DNA of 64,000 nt from Streptomyces humidus (GTDB lineage: Bacteria > Actinomycetota > Actinomycetes > Streptomycetales > Streptomycetaceae): NCBI RefSeq assembly GCF_014649655.1, contig NZ_BMTL01000007.1:1-64000 (forward strand), written 5' to 3'. Made by a program: the position numbers and the translations under genes. Each line of letters begins with the position of its first letter. Position 1 is the stretch's first letter. Of this stretch, positions 1 through 7,544 are shown in pieces. The notes under the pieces are model-generated. The model saw only the letters and a program-made list of their open reading frames with translations, had not been told where the DNA came from and did no database searches.

Positions 1-55
1 GGCCGAGTTCGAAGCCCTCCACGCAGCATCACCCGCACCCCAGACCACCCCCTGA
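1..55 (+). CDS. 3' end of an unidentified gene (partial)
   Basis: The reading frame enters from the left window edge and ends at TGA 53-55, giving a 17-residue tail (AEFEALHAASPAPQTTP). An Ala/Pro/Thr-rich tail is common at actinomycete C-termini and does not identify the protein. It matters as the left neighbour of the transposon that starts at 173: the insertion lies about 115 bases past this stop codon, so it does not break this gene. Confidence 0.45.
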   Translation, partial: AEFEALHAASPAPQTTP

Positions 56-167
56 AAACCAGCTATCCCACCCTCCACAAAACCCGGGGCTTGACAGGTG
101 TGCGGACGACGCGCGGTGTGACAGTCGGAGCAAACGAATTTCCAAGCTCGTTCGGACGCTGGGCGAA

Positions 168-172
168 GGGTG
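168..172. repeat. Left target-site duplication GGGTG
   Basis: GGGTG sits immediately outside the left terminal repeat and is repeated exactly at 4933-4937 outside the right terminal repeat. A 5-bp duplication is what Tn7, Tn5053 and Mu-type DDE transposases produce. Confidence 0.85.
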
Positions 173-202
173 TGTCCCCTGACGCTGAACCTGGACCGAT
201 TG
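173..202 (+). repeat. Left terminal inverted repeat of the Tn7-like element
   Basis: It begins TGTCCCCTGACG and contains CTGGACCG. It pairs with 4903-4932 at 22 of 30 positions. The TGTC start matches the usual outer end of Tn5053/Tn402-type elements. Confidence 0.85.
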
Positions 203-207
203 CCAGG

Positions 208-251
208 GAAGTTGGACAACCACTACGTTCCTGCCATTGATGTTGGACCGA
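208..251 (+). repeat. Subterminal repeats, probable transposase-binding sites
   Basis: GAAGTTGGACAAC (208-220) and GATGTTGGACCGA (239-251) repeat the GAACCTGGACCGA core of the left terminal repeat (187-199). A related inverted copy, AAGGTGGACC read leftwards, lies near 4887-4896 beside the right end. Tn7-like ends usually carry several TnsB sites, so these are reasonable candidates. No binding data can be seen here. Confidence 0.5.
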
Positions 252-267
252 AGAGGTTGGGGGCAGG

Positions 268-1014
268 GTGGGGGCACCGGCTCTTGCGTACGGGGACGCC
301 GCGTTATCGGCCTTTGAGCTGGACTTTCTTGAGCGCGGGCGTCGGCGTCGGCAGCCCTTGGGGCAGGGGTGGACCACACAGTTCGAGGCCGTGGAGCCGG
401 TCCGGGACTTCCGCTGGGCCAAGGGGGTCGAGAGCTTCGCGGGCTGGTACTACTGCGCGACGGCCCGGGACCACGTTGGCTACGAGTCGTGGCTGGAGCG
501 GGACCATCTGATCTTGATGGACCGTGATCCGCAGGTGGTGGGGATCTCCTCGCAGCCGTTCTGGCTGCACTGGCACAACGGCACCCGTCGGCGCCGGCAC
601 GCGCCGGACTACTTCGTCCGGCTCGCCGACGGCCGCGGCCGTGTTGTGGACGTGCGGGCTGATGACCGGGTCGATGACGCTGCGTCCGAGTCGTTCGAGG
701 CGATGGAGCTGGCCTGCCGGGCGGTGGGCTGGGAGTTCGTCCGGGCCGGGGCGCCCGATCCGGTCTTCATGGCGAACGTGCGATGGCTGGCCCGCTACCG
801 GCGGCGCCGGTGTCTGCGGTGGGCGATCGCCGCACGGCTGCTGGAGGCATTCGAGGAGCCCGCGCCGCTGCTGGAAGGGGTGCTGGCGGCGGGCGACCGG
901 CTGGTGGTGCTGCCGGTGCTGTTCCACCTGATGTGGTCCGGCGTCCTGGCCGCCGACCTGCGGGGCGAGTTGCTGCACGACCACAGCATGGTCTGGAAGG
1001 AGCGGGGCCGGTGA
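268..1014 (+). CDS. tnsA: TnsA-like heteromeric transposase endonuclease subunit
   Basis: This 248-residue protein resembles the N-terminal restriction-endonuclease-fold domain of TnsA, which cuts the 5' ends of the transposon while TnsB acts on the 3' ends. Visible marks are the YES-x3-ER segment (E73, E77), the HAPDYFV segment (D114) and the following strand VVDVRAD. In classical TnsA that strand carries Q-x-K, so the lysine position is Arg here. The start is GTG at 268 after a purine-rich GAGGTTGGGGG stretch. The stop overlaps the GTG start of the transposase gene by 4 bases, so the two are translationally coupled. Family assignment is firm; the exact catalytic set is inferred from spacing. 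Confidence 0.82.
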   Translation: MGAPALAYGDAALSAFELDFLERGRRRRQPLGQGWTTQFEAVEPVRDFRWAKGVESFAGWYYCATARDHVGYESWLERDHLILMDRDPQVVGISSQPFWLHWHNGTRRRRHAPDYFVRLADGRGRVVDVRADDRVDDAASESFEAMELACRAVGWEFVRAGAPDPVFMANVRWLARYRRRRCLRWAIAARLLEAFEEPAPLLEGVLAAGDRLVVLPVLFHLMWSGVLAADLRGELLHDHSMVWKERGR

Positions 1015-3074
1015 ACGCGATGCGGCGGCCGACGGGCATCGAGGTCGGGTCCTGGGTCCGCTTCGACGGCCAGGTCCGCGCGGTGACCGCGGTGACCACG
1101 ACGACGGTGACGCTGACCGCGACGAACGAGCTGGCCGTGGTCGTCGAGCTCGACGTGCTGCTGCGCGGTGAGGACTTCGCGGTCGTCGACGTCCCGGTCC
1201 GCCAGCCGCTGCCGGCGGGCTCGCTGCTGGAGACGTTCCCGAAGGCGGTGCGGGAGAAAGCCCTGTGGTGGGAGGGGCACATTCTGGAGGTCCTGCACGG
1301 GCTGCCGCCCGGCGCCGATCCAGGGACGTCGCCGCGGCCCGAGTACCGGTCGGACCGCTCGCTGACGGCCCGGCAGCGGGCCAAGGCCGCTGAGCTGACC
1401 GCAGCCGGGCACAAAGTGGCTGCTCAGACGGTCGCCAACTACCGGCGCCGCTACCAGGCCGACGGGATCGTCGGGCTTGCGGACCACCGTCCGGTCCGCA
1501 AGAAGCGCGAGTTCGGATCCGTCGACGACGCCGTGGTCGCGGCCATGCGGCAGGCGATCGCCGAGGCGACGGACGCCTCGACCCGCCGGGGAACGTTCCT
1601 GCTCTGGCGGACCGCCGAGATCCTGCGGCAGACGCCCGCCGGCCGGGCGGTCAAGCTGCCGTCCGAGCGGACCCTCTACCGGCTGCTGGACAAGCTCACC
1701 CGAAACACGCACACCTTCAGCTCGGCCACGACCCGCAGGTCACGGGCCCACGGCGCCAGCGGGGAGTTCGGCGAGCTTCCCGTGTTCGCGCCGGGCGAGG
1801 TGATGCAGATCGACTCCACCCCGCTCGACGTCCTGGTCCTGCTGGACAACGGGGTGATCGGCAAGGTCGAGCTCACAGCCATGATCGACGTCGCAACGAG
1901 GTCGCTGACCGCGGCGGTGCTGCGGCCGACTACGAAGGCGGTCGACGCCAGCGTGCTGCTGGCCCGCACCGTCACCCCGGAGCCGATGCGGCCCGGCTGG
2001 GTGGACGCGCTGAAGATGTCCCGGTCGGTGCTTCCGCACCGCCGCCTGCTGACGCTGGACGAACGGCTCGAGCACGCCGCCGCCCGCCCGGTGATCGTCC
2101 CGGAGACGATCGTCTGCGACCACGGCAAGGTCTTCATCTCCCGGAACTTCAAGTCGTCCTGCCGCTTTCTGGAGATCGACTTCCTGCCCACCCACAAGGG
2201 CTCGCCGTTCGAGAAGGGGCACATCGAGCGGATGCTCGGCTCGGTGGCCTCGCTGTTTGCCCAGTTCCTGCCCACCTACACCGGCCGCAGCCCCGAACAC
2301 CGCGGCCGGAACCTTGACCAGGGCCGGGCCTGGTCCCTGCTCGAACTCCAGGACCTGCTGGACGAGTGGATCGTCGCGAAGTGGCAGAACCGGCCCCACG
2401 ACGGACTGCGCGACCCGTCCCACCCGGGCCGGCTGTTCACACCGAACGAGAAGTACGCCGCCCTCGTCGAGGCCTGCGGCTACGTCCCGGTCGCCCTGGA
2501 GGGCGACGACTACATCGAGCTGCTCCCGGCCGAGTGGCGGGCGGTCAACGACTACGGCATCAAGATCAAGAACCGCACCTACAACAGCGCCGACCTCGCC
2601 CCGATGCGGCGCCGGCACTCCGGCGTCACGGCCAAGCGGGGACTCTGGGAGATCCACCGCGACCCCTACGACGTCTCCCGGATCTGGGTACGCGACCACC
2701 GCGGCCGCGGCGAGTGGGTGCCAGCCGTCTGGAAGCACCTCAAGCGGGTCCCGGTCCCGTTCGGCGAGCTGGCCTGGGACCACGAGGCCCGCAAGCTGCC
2801 CGGCGCCACCGAGGCCGAGATCGCCGACGTCGTCGCCGCCCTGCTGACCCGGGCCCACGCCGGCCCCGGCCGGCCACGGACGGGCACGGCCGCGAAGAAG
2901 GACCGCCGGGTCGCGGCCCGCACCCGGGCCGCCCGTCCGTCGACGCCCCTGCCTCCGGCGGTCCCTGAGCCGGAGCCGGTGGCCGAGGCCACATCCGAGG
3001 AGCCGGAGGAGCTGGCCGAGGTGATCCCGCTCGGCCTGTTCGACCCGCTGGAGAACCCGTGGAGGCGCTCATGA
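1011..3074 (+). CDS. tnsB: TnsB/TniA-like DDE transposase (Mu C-terminal type)
   Basis: The transposase is 687 residues from GTG 1011, which overlaps the tnsA stop (GTGA); ATG 1020 is an alternative start. An N-terminal helix-turn-helix region (around residues 115-165, RQRAKAAEL to GLADHRP) precedes an integrase-fold catalytic core. D268 (MQIDSTPLDV), D370 (VCDHGKV) and E406 (GHIERML) are spaced as D...D-x35-E, the canonical DDE arrangement. A beta-barrel Mu-C-like region and a basic, proline-rich tail (about 600-687) follow. The tail could be the TnsC-contacting arm, as in Tn7. It would cleave and join the 3' transposon ends together with TnsA. Confidence 0.9.
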   Translation: MNAMRRPTGIEVGSWVRFDGQVRAVTAVTTTTVTLTATNELAVVVELDVLLRGEDFAVVDVPVRQPLPAGSLLETFPKAVREKALWWEGHILEVLHGLPPGADPGTSPRPEYRSDRSLTARQRAKAAELTAAGHKVAAQTVANYRRRYQADGIVGLADHRPVRKKREFGSVDDAVVAAMRQAIAEATDASTRRGTFLLWRTAEILRQTPAGRAVKLPSERTLYRLLDKLTRNTHTFSSATTRRSRAHGASGEFGELPVFAPGEVMQIDSTPLDVLVLLDNGVIGKVELTAMIDVATRSLTAAVLRPTTKAVDASVLLARTVTPEPMRPGWVDALKMSRSVLPHRRLLTLDERLEHAAARPVIVPETIVCDHGKVFISRNFKSSCRFLEIDFLPTHKGSPFEKGHIERMLGSVASLFAQFLPTYTGRSPEHRGRNLDQGRAWSLLELQDLLDEWIVAKWQNRPHDGLRDPSHPGRLFTPNEKYAALVEACGYVPVALEGDDYIELLPAEWRAVNDYGIKIKNRTYNSADLAPMRRRHSGVTAKRGLWEIHRDPYDVSRIWVRDHRGRGEWVPAVWKHLKRVPVPFGELAWDHEARKLPGATEAEIADVVAALLTRAHAGPGRPRTGTAAKKDRRVAARTRAARPSTPLPPAVPEPEPVAEATSEEPEELAEVIPLGLFDPLENPWRRS

Positions 3075-4093
3075 CGATGCCGGACACCGTGGACACGGAC
3101 GCCGCCCGGCATCTGACCACCAGGGAAGGCTGGCACGCGTTCACCTCGCAGCGGCCCTCGCCGCCCGCGCTGCTGAGCGAGCACGAGTACGCGGCCCTGT
3201 CGGAGGCGGAGCTGGAGCGCTACAACGAAGACCGTCTGGACCATCACGCCCGCCTGCTCGTGGTGGCGACCTCCACGGTCCGGCACACGGTGACCAGCGG
3301 GCGGCGGCTCATCCTGCTCAACCGGCACGCGGTCAGCGCCCGCCGGGGCCTGATCGTCTCCGGCCCGGCCGGAACCGGGAAGACCATCGCCATCACCCAG
3401 CTCGGCCTCGCCCACGAACTGCAGGACCGGGCACGGCACCCGGACGTCGACGACCGCATCCCCGTCGTCTACATCACCGTCCCGCCGGCGGCGACCCCTC
3501 GCATGATCGCGGCCGAGTTCGCCCGTTTCCTGGGCCTGCCCACGGCACGCCGGTTCAACATCACCGACATCATCGACTCGGTCGTCGGTGTCTGCACCGC
3601 CGCCCGCACCGGCCTGGTCCTGGTCGACGAGCTGCACAACATCTCGCTGACCACCCGGCACGGCGCCGAGGTCGCCGACACCCTGAAGTACTTCTCCGAA
3701 CGTATCGCCGCCACGTTCATCTACGCCGGCATCGACATCGAGCACAGCAGCCTGCTCTCCGGCACCCGCGGAGCCCAGATCGCCGGGCGCTTCACCCTGA
3801 TCCCCACTCACCCTTTCCCCTACGGTCAGGAGTGGAAAGGGCTGGTCAGCACCATGGAGAAGACGCTGCTGCTGCACCGTCACGCTCCCGGAACGCTGGT
3901 CAAGCTCGATCGCCTCCTGCACAAGCGGACCGGCGGCATGATCGGCGCGCTCTCCCACCAGATCCGCGGAGCCGCGCTCGACGCTGTCCTCACCGGCACC
4001 GAAAAGATCACCCAGGACAGCCTGGAGGCCGTCCCGCTCGACGTCGCCGCAGAGTCTCCCCGGCTGCTGACGGACACGAGGCACACCTGGTGA
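3071..4093 (+). CDS. tnsC: TnsC/TniB-like AAA ATPase (target regulator)
   Basis: A 340-residue AAA ATPase. The Walker A motif GPAGTGKT is at 98-105 and Walker B with LVLVDELHN at about 182-190 (D186, E187). In Tn7-like systems TnsC links the target-selection protein to the transposase and gives target immunity. ATG 3071 overlaps the transposase stop (ATGA), a better start than the in-frame GTG at 3059. Its own stop overlaps the GTG of the next gene. The order A-B-C-TniQ and the uninterrupted coupling support a single transposition operon. Confidence 0.88.
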   Translation: MTMPDTVDTDAARHLTTREGWHAFTSQRPSPPALLSEHEYAALSEAELERYNEDRLDHHARLLVVATSTVRHTVTSGRRLILLNRHAVSARRGLIVSGPAGTGKTIAITQLGLAHELQDRARHPDVDDRIPVVYITVPPAATPRMIAAEFARFLGLPTARRFNITDIIDSVVGVCTAARTGLVLVDELHNISLTTRHGAEVADTLKYFSERIAATFIYAGIDIEHSSLLSGTRGAQIAGRFTLIPTHPFPYGQEWKGLVSTMEKTLLLHRHAPGTLVKLDRLLHKRTGGMIGALSHQIRGAALDAVLTGTEKITQDSLEAVPLDVAAESPRLLTDTRHTW

Positions 4094-4884
4094 CCAGGAC
4101 AGCCCGCAGCACTGCCCCGGTCAGGAAGCTCCCCTTCCAGCCCCGACCCCGACCAGGCGAGGGGCGCACCGCGTTCATCGAGCGGCTGGCCACCGCGAAC
4201 TTCCTCCGGCCCAGCTACCTGCGCGCCTACCTGCGTGCCCCCGGCTCCGACAAGGCGGCTCCATCCTGGGAACGCCTGGCTGCGGTCACCGGCCGCGACC
4301 CAGTCGTCCTTCAGGAAGTCCTCGAACGGAAGCAGTGTGTCGAGTGCGGCAGACCTCTGCCGATCGGGGACTACCTCACACCTCGGCGGCGATGCTCCCA
4401 GGCTTGCCGCCAGAAGAGCTACCGCAAGCGGCACCCCAAGCCACTGAAAGCCACGCGGATCACCAACTGCCAAGAGTGCGGCAGAAGACTCCCCTACCAC
4501 GTGCGACCACGTCAGTACTGTTCACCGGCATGCCGAACAGCCGCCTACCGCAGGCGAATGAGCGCTGCTCGCCCGCCGCAGATCCGGGCCAAGAACTGCC
4601 TGGCCTGCGAGGCACCCCTTCTCTCCGGCCCCACAACCAAGATCTACTGCTCGAAGCGCTGCGCCCGCTGGACCTACACCACGCGACGCATCGATCAGGG
4701 CCTTCCACCTCTGCCCCAGCCAGCCGCCGACATCCCGCGGGGCTTCCAACCGGACTGCTGCGTCGTCTGCGGAACGCCACTCACCCTGGGCACCACCGGA
4801 CAGATCCGGCTCACCTGCTCAGGCTCCTGCCGGGCAAAGCGCGCCTACTGGCGCAAGAAGGAGAAGCTCGCCACCGCCGCCTGA
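4090..4884 (+). CDS. TniQ-like protein with four zinc-finger modules
   Basis: The 264-residue protein starts at GTG 4090, overlapping the tnsC stop. Residues about 12-60 (KLPFQPRPRPGEG, FIERLATANFL, YLRAYLR) resemble the start of TniQ/TnsD target-selection proteins. The rest is unlike ordinary TniQ: four Cys-rich modules of CxxC...C-x3-C form (CVECGRPL, CQECGRRL, CLACEAPL, CVVCGTPL, each followed about 15-20 residues later by CSQAC, CSPAC, CSKRC or CSGSC) with basic spacers. Each looks like a small treble-clef zinc finger, fitting DNA recognition. By position it is the target selector. Which DNA it reads cannot be told from the sequence. Confidence 0.7.
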   Translation: MTRTARSTAPVRKLPFQPRPRPGEGRTAFIERLATANFLRPSYLRAYLRAPGSDKAAPSWERLAAVTGRDPVVLQEVLERKQCVECGRPLPIGDYLTPRRRCSQACRQKSYRKRHPKPLKATRITNCQECGRRLPYHVRPRQYCSPACRTAAYRRRMSAARPPQIRAKNCLACEAPLLSGPTTKIYCSKRCARWTYTTRRIDQGLPPLPQPAADIPRGFQPDCCVVCGTPLTLGTTGQIRLTCSGSCRAKRAYWRKKEKLATAA

Positions 4885-4902
4885 CCGGTCCACCTTGCGT
4901 GA

Positions 4903-4932
4903 CAAACGATCCAACTTCGATGTCAGAGGACA
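4903..4932 (-). repeat. Right terminal inverted repeat of the Tn7-like element
   Basis: Read on the minus strand from 4932 it begins TGTCCTCTGACATCGAAG and matches the left end at 22 of 30 positions. Confidence 0.85.
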
Positions 4933-4937
4933 GGGTG
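4933..4937. repeat. Right target-site duplication GGGTG
   Basis: Exact copy of 168-172. Removing 173-4937 would restore an uninterrupted target reading GGGCGAAGGGTGCGTCGC. Confidence 0.85.
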
Positions 4938-5059
4938 CGTCGCACTGGGCGTTGAGCGAGTCCCATCGCAGGCTGCCGGCTTGCTTTCGTCTCACCGACG
5001 ATTGCGTACGCCGTCCAGGGGGTTGTCGCCTCTCGCTCCTGACCGCGGAAGAGCCCGGG

Positions 5060-5085
5060 CAGGGTCGGCCAGAACGCCGACCCTG
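5060..5085. terminator. Hairpin between convergent genes
   Basis: A perfect 10-bp stem (CAGGGTCGGC / GCCGACCCTG) with a 6-base loop. It lies between the rightward transposon and the leftward gene ending at 5140, and is probably that gene's terminator. No long T-run follows on either strand. Confidence 0.6.
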
Positions 5086-5139
5086 TGTAGTTCTCCGCGC
5101 CTCTCACGGACCGCTGCCCATGCCGCGCAGCTCCGGCTC

Positions 5140-5724
5140 TCAGCTGAAGATGTCGAGGACGTCCAGCCAGGAGCCGTCGTCGGCGGAGCGGGGCCGCATC
5201 GCGCGCGGCTCCGGGTAGGTGGCTGCTGCAGCTCGAGCGCGGACGACCTCCGGCCCGCCGCACGCCTCGACCGCGAAGGCGCCGAAAACCTCGGCGAAGG
5301 CGGCGGGGTCGCGAAACTCCACGCCGAACGCCCGGCCGTCTTGGAGCGGAACCCACACCACCCGGTCGAACCGTATCCACTCCAGCACCGGCTGGTCGTC
5401 CGCAGTCGACCGCCCTTCGAGCCACAGTCGCGCCACGTGCAGCAGGTTCACCTGCTCCATCGCCAGCCGCTTGCGCCGCACACGCAGTTCGCGCGTCGTC
5501 AGCGTGATCCGCTGGTCCTTCTTCGGATACCAGACGACGCCGATCCCGAACGGCACCCACAGCAGGATCCCGATCATCGGCCAGACCAGAGCGTCGCCCC
5601 ACGATCGGACCAGGCCCCCGTCCATCAGGTACAGGGCCCCGAAGACCACAACCCACTTCGCCGTCATCCGCCAGAACCCAGTGCCCTGCCGGTACAGGAC
5701 CCGCCGCTTCCCCCTCATCGTCAT
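5140..5724 (-). CDS. Two-TM PH-domain-like membrane protein, function unknown
   Basis: A 194-residue protein. A basic start (MTMRGKRRVLYRQG) is followed by two hydrophobic segments at about 22-42 and 48-66 (TAKWVVVFGALYLM; ALVWPMIGILLWVPFGIGVVW). The cytoplasmic part contains RITLTTRELRVRRKRL, typical of PH-like domains beside membrane anchors in actinomycetes. The last 60 residues are Ala-rich and acidic. No catalytic motif is seen. It stands alone between the transposon and the DUF4209 gene, whose stop lies about 70 bases upstream. Confidence 0.65.
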   Translation of the reverse strand: MTMRGKRRVLYRQGTGFWRMTAKWVVVFGALYLMDGGLVRSWGDALVWPMIGILLWVPFGIGVVWYPKKDQRITLTTRELRVRRKRLAMEQVNLLHVARLWLEGRSTADDQPVLEWIRFDRVVWVPLQDGRAFGVEFRDPAAFAEVFGAFAVEACGGPEVVRARAAAATYPEPRAMRPRSADDGSWLDVLDIFS

Positions 5725-5793
5725 GCCCGCACGCTATCCGCCTCACCGCGGAAGGCGGTGACGTCCCCCGTCGGGTTCAGACTTGCCGGACGC

Positions 5794-7473
5794 TCAGGGA
5801 GCGGGCGGGGTGAGGGTTCGATGCCCGTGGGCGTAGCTGAGCAGGTACAGCGCCGCCTGGAGGATGAGCGCGACGCGGTGCTTGGGCGGGGTGTCGATCA
5901 GGCCGTGGCAAACGTCGTTGCGCAGGTTCATCCCGCGGTCGGGGTCGACCAGGAGCAGCTCTAGGGCGCGGCTCCAGTCCGCGGGATACCCGGCGGCCGG
6001 CATGCTGCGGAGGAGTCCTCCCAGCTGGTCGACGGTCCCGGGGGACTCGCCCTTGGCCACGGACAAGATCGAGACTTGCCAGCGCAGGAGCTGTCTGAGG
6101 ATCTGCTCCACCTGAGGCAGGGCGATGCATACCGCTGCGTCGAACTCCCCCAGCCAGAAGTACCGGAAGGCGTAGGCCAGCGTTCGGGCGCGCGCCTCCG
6201 GCAAGACGGCGTCATGGGCGAGGGCGCCGATCAGCTCGGCCTCGTCCGGATCGAAGCGCTCGTGGATGTGGTCGAGCTGATGGGCGGCGAGGTGCCCGAG
6301 GAAGTCCATCGCGAGGACCTGCAGTCCGACGAGGTGGTCGTCGGCGGCGGCGACGGGCGGAGCGACCTGGACGGGTCCGGCGGTGTTGATGCGCGTGCGC
6401 GGGATCCGGAGCAGACCGTCCAGGAGGCCCACGTCGTCGGGGTGCTCGCGCATCGCCGGATGGGCGTCTTGCGCGGTTCGCCACAGTGCGTCTCGCAGGC
6501 TTGGGGCGGCGTCGACGTGCGCCCGGGCCCCGGCGAAAAGTCCCGGCGGGGGGATGAGCGGGCGACGGATTCGAGTCCATCCCAGGGAGTCCGGATCGGT
6601 CTGTTGCAGGGCCATCTCGGCACGCACCCTCAGCTCGGGCAGACCTCGATCCCGCGCGATGGTCGCGGCCTGGGTCAGCAGGTTGTGGCGACGGAACCCC
6701 GTGTCGGCATCGGCGGCGTCGAGGAGGGCGCTGACGATCTCGGTGTCGATGCCGACTCGGCGGAACTCGGACGCTTCTGCCCGTATCAGCTTGAGGAATC
6801 CGACGCGGGCGTGCACATCGCCGGCGTACCGACGGGCGGCGCGTTCTGCGAAGTCGGTGATGTCGTAGCGCTGGACACGCAGCCCCTCCAGGAGATCGGC
6901 CATGATCGCCGTCTCGTCCTCGGGAGCGGCAAGGACTCGCTCGGCCAGGGCGACCGTGTCGTCGGTGACGCGCTTGCACAGGTCGGTCTGGTTATAGGTC
7001 CGGGCGAGGTCTCCGGCCCAGCGCAGACACTCGGTCGCACCCACCAGGCCGGGGAAGCGCTTGCGGGCGGCGAGCAAAAGCGGCACCGCGTCCAGGTACC
7101 CGGCGGCCGCGCCCCGGATGCGGTCGACCTTGCGACCGTGTCCTGCGACGAGCAGAAGGTGATGGAGGCGTCCCCGGACAAAGGAGTTGGTCACGGCCTC
7201 GGCGTACGCGCTCCAGGTCTCCATCTGGTCGGCGGCGACGCCGGACAGGCTCGCAGGCGGCCGGCCGAGGACGATCCCGGTGAACGTCTGCGCCCTGCCA
7301 GTCCCGGCGGGTCGGAGACGCAGCGCGGCGAGTAGCGCATCGCGCTGCTGCTCGGCGGCCGCGTTCGTGCCGGTGTCCGCGGCCGCGAGGACGGCGGCGA
7401 TGTCCTCGCAGGAAGCGGCGTTCGCCGCCGCTTCCGTGAGCACGTCGAGCACACACGGTTCTACTTGCGGCAT
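5794..7473 (-). CDS. DUF4209-type protein with HEPN-like C-terminal motif
   Basis: A 559-residue soluble protein. I start it at ATG 7473 because GGAGGAAG lies a few bases upstream; an in-frame codon at 7548 has no such site. The N-terminal half is helical and repeat-like (AAERVLAAPEDE, RYAGDVHARVGFL). The C-terminal 200 residues (ERFDPDEAELIGAL ... QVEQILRQLLRW ... MNLRNDVCHGLIDT) match the character of DUF4209. RNDVCH is an R-x4-H motif as found in HEPN RNases, but DUF4209 is not proven to be a nuclease. It stands between unrelated genes of the same strand. Role unknown. Confidence 0.65.
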   Translation of the reverse strand: MPQVEPCVLDVLTEAAANAASCEDIAAVLAAADTGTNAAAEQQRDALLAALRLRPAGTGRAQTFTGIVLGRPPASLSGVAADQMETWSAYAEAVTNSFVRGRLHHLLLVAGHGRKVDRIRGAAAGYLDAVPLLLAARKRFPGLVGATECLRWAGDLARTYNQTDLCKRVTDDTVALAERVLAAPEDETAIMADLLEGLRVQRYDITDFAERAARRYAGDVHARVGFLKLIRAEASEFRRVGIDTEIVSALLDAADADTGFRRHNLLTQAATIARDRGLPELRVRAEMALQQTDPDSLGWTRIRRPLIPPPGLFAGARAHVDAAPSLRDALWRTAQDAHPAMREHPDDVGLLDGLLRIPRTRINTAGPVQVAPPVAAADDHLVGLQVLAMDFLGHLAAHQLDHIHERFDPDEAELIGALAHDAVLPEARARTLAYAFRYFWLGEFDAAVCIALPQVEQILRQLLRWQVSILSVAKGESPGTVDQLGGLLRSMPAAGYPADWSRALELLLVDPDRGMNLRNDVCHGLIDTPPKHRVALILQAALYLLSYAHGHRTLTPPAP

Positions 7474-7544
7474 GGGCGCCTCACTTCCTCCGTCGCCAGT
7501 ATCGGTACGACTTCGGACCGGGCCCACTGCTTTTCCGGAGTTCG

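Larger units (their letters stand above)
173..4932 (+). mobile_element. Complete 4.76-kb Tn7/Tn5053-like transposon (tnsA-tnsB-tnsC-tniQ-like)
   Basis: Both ends can be read directly. The left end 173-202 and the reverse complement of 4903-4932 match at 22 of 30 positions, and both begin TGTCC(C/T)CTGAC. The 5 bases outside each end are identical (GGGTG). Inside are four overlapping rightward genes: TnsA-like endonuclease, DDE transposase, AAA ATPase and a TniQ-like zinc-finger protein. There is no cargo, no cas gene and no CRISPR array. The right repeat starts only 18 bases after the last stop codon. The element sits between the tail of an unknown gene and a terminator hairpin, so it appears to have landed in non-coding DNA. 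All four genes are open and the ends are intact, so it may still be active; that is inference. Confidence 0.88.

Noticed and set aside
1..5100. CRISPR-associated transposon
   Set aside because: The Tn7-like element has no cas genes and I see no spaced repeats resembling a CRISPR array anywhere in the window.
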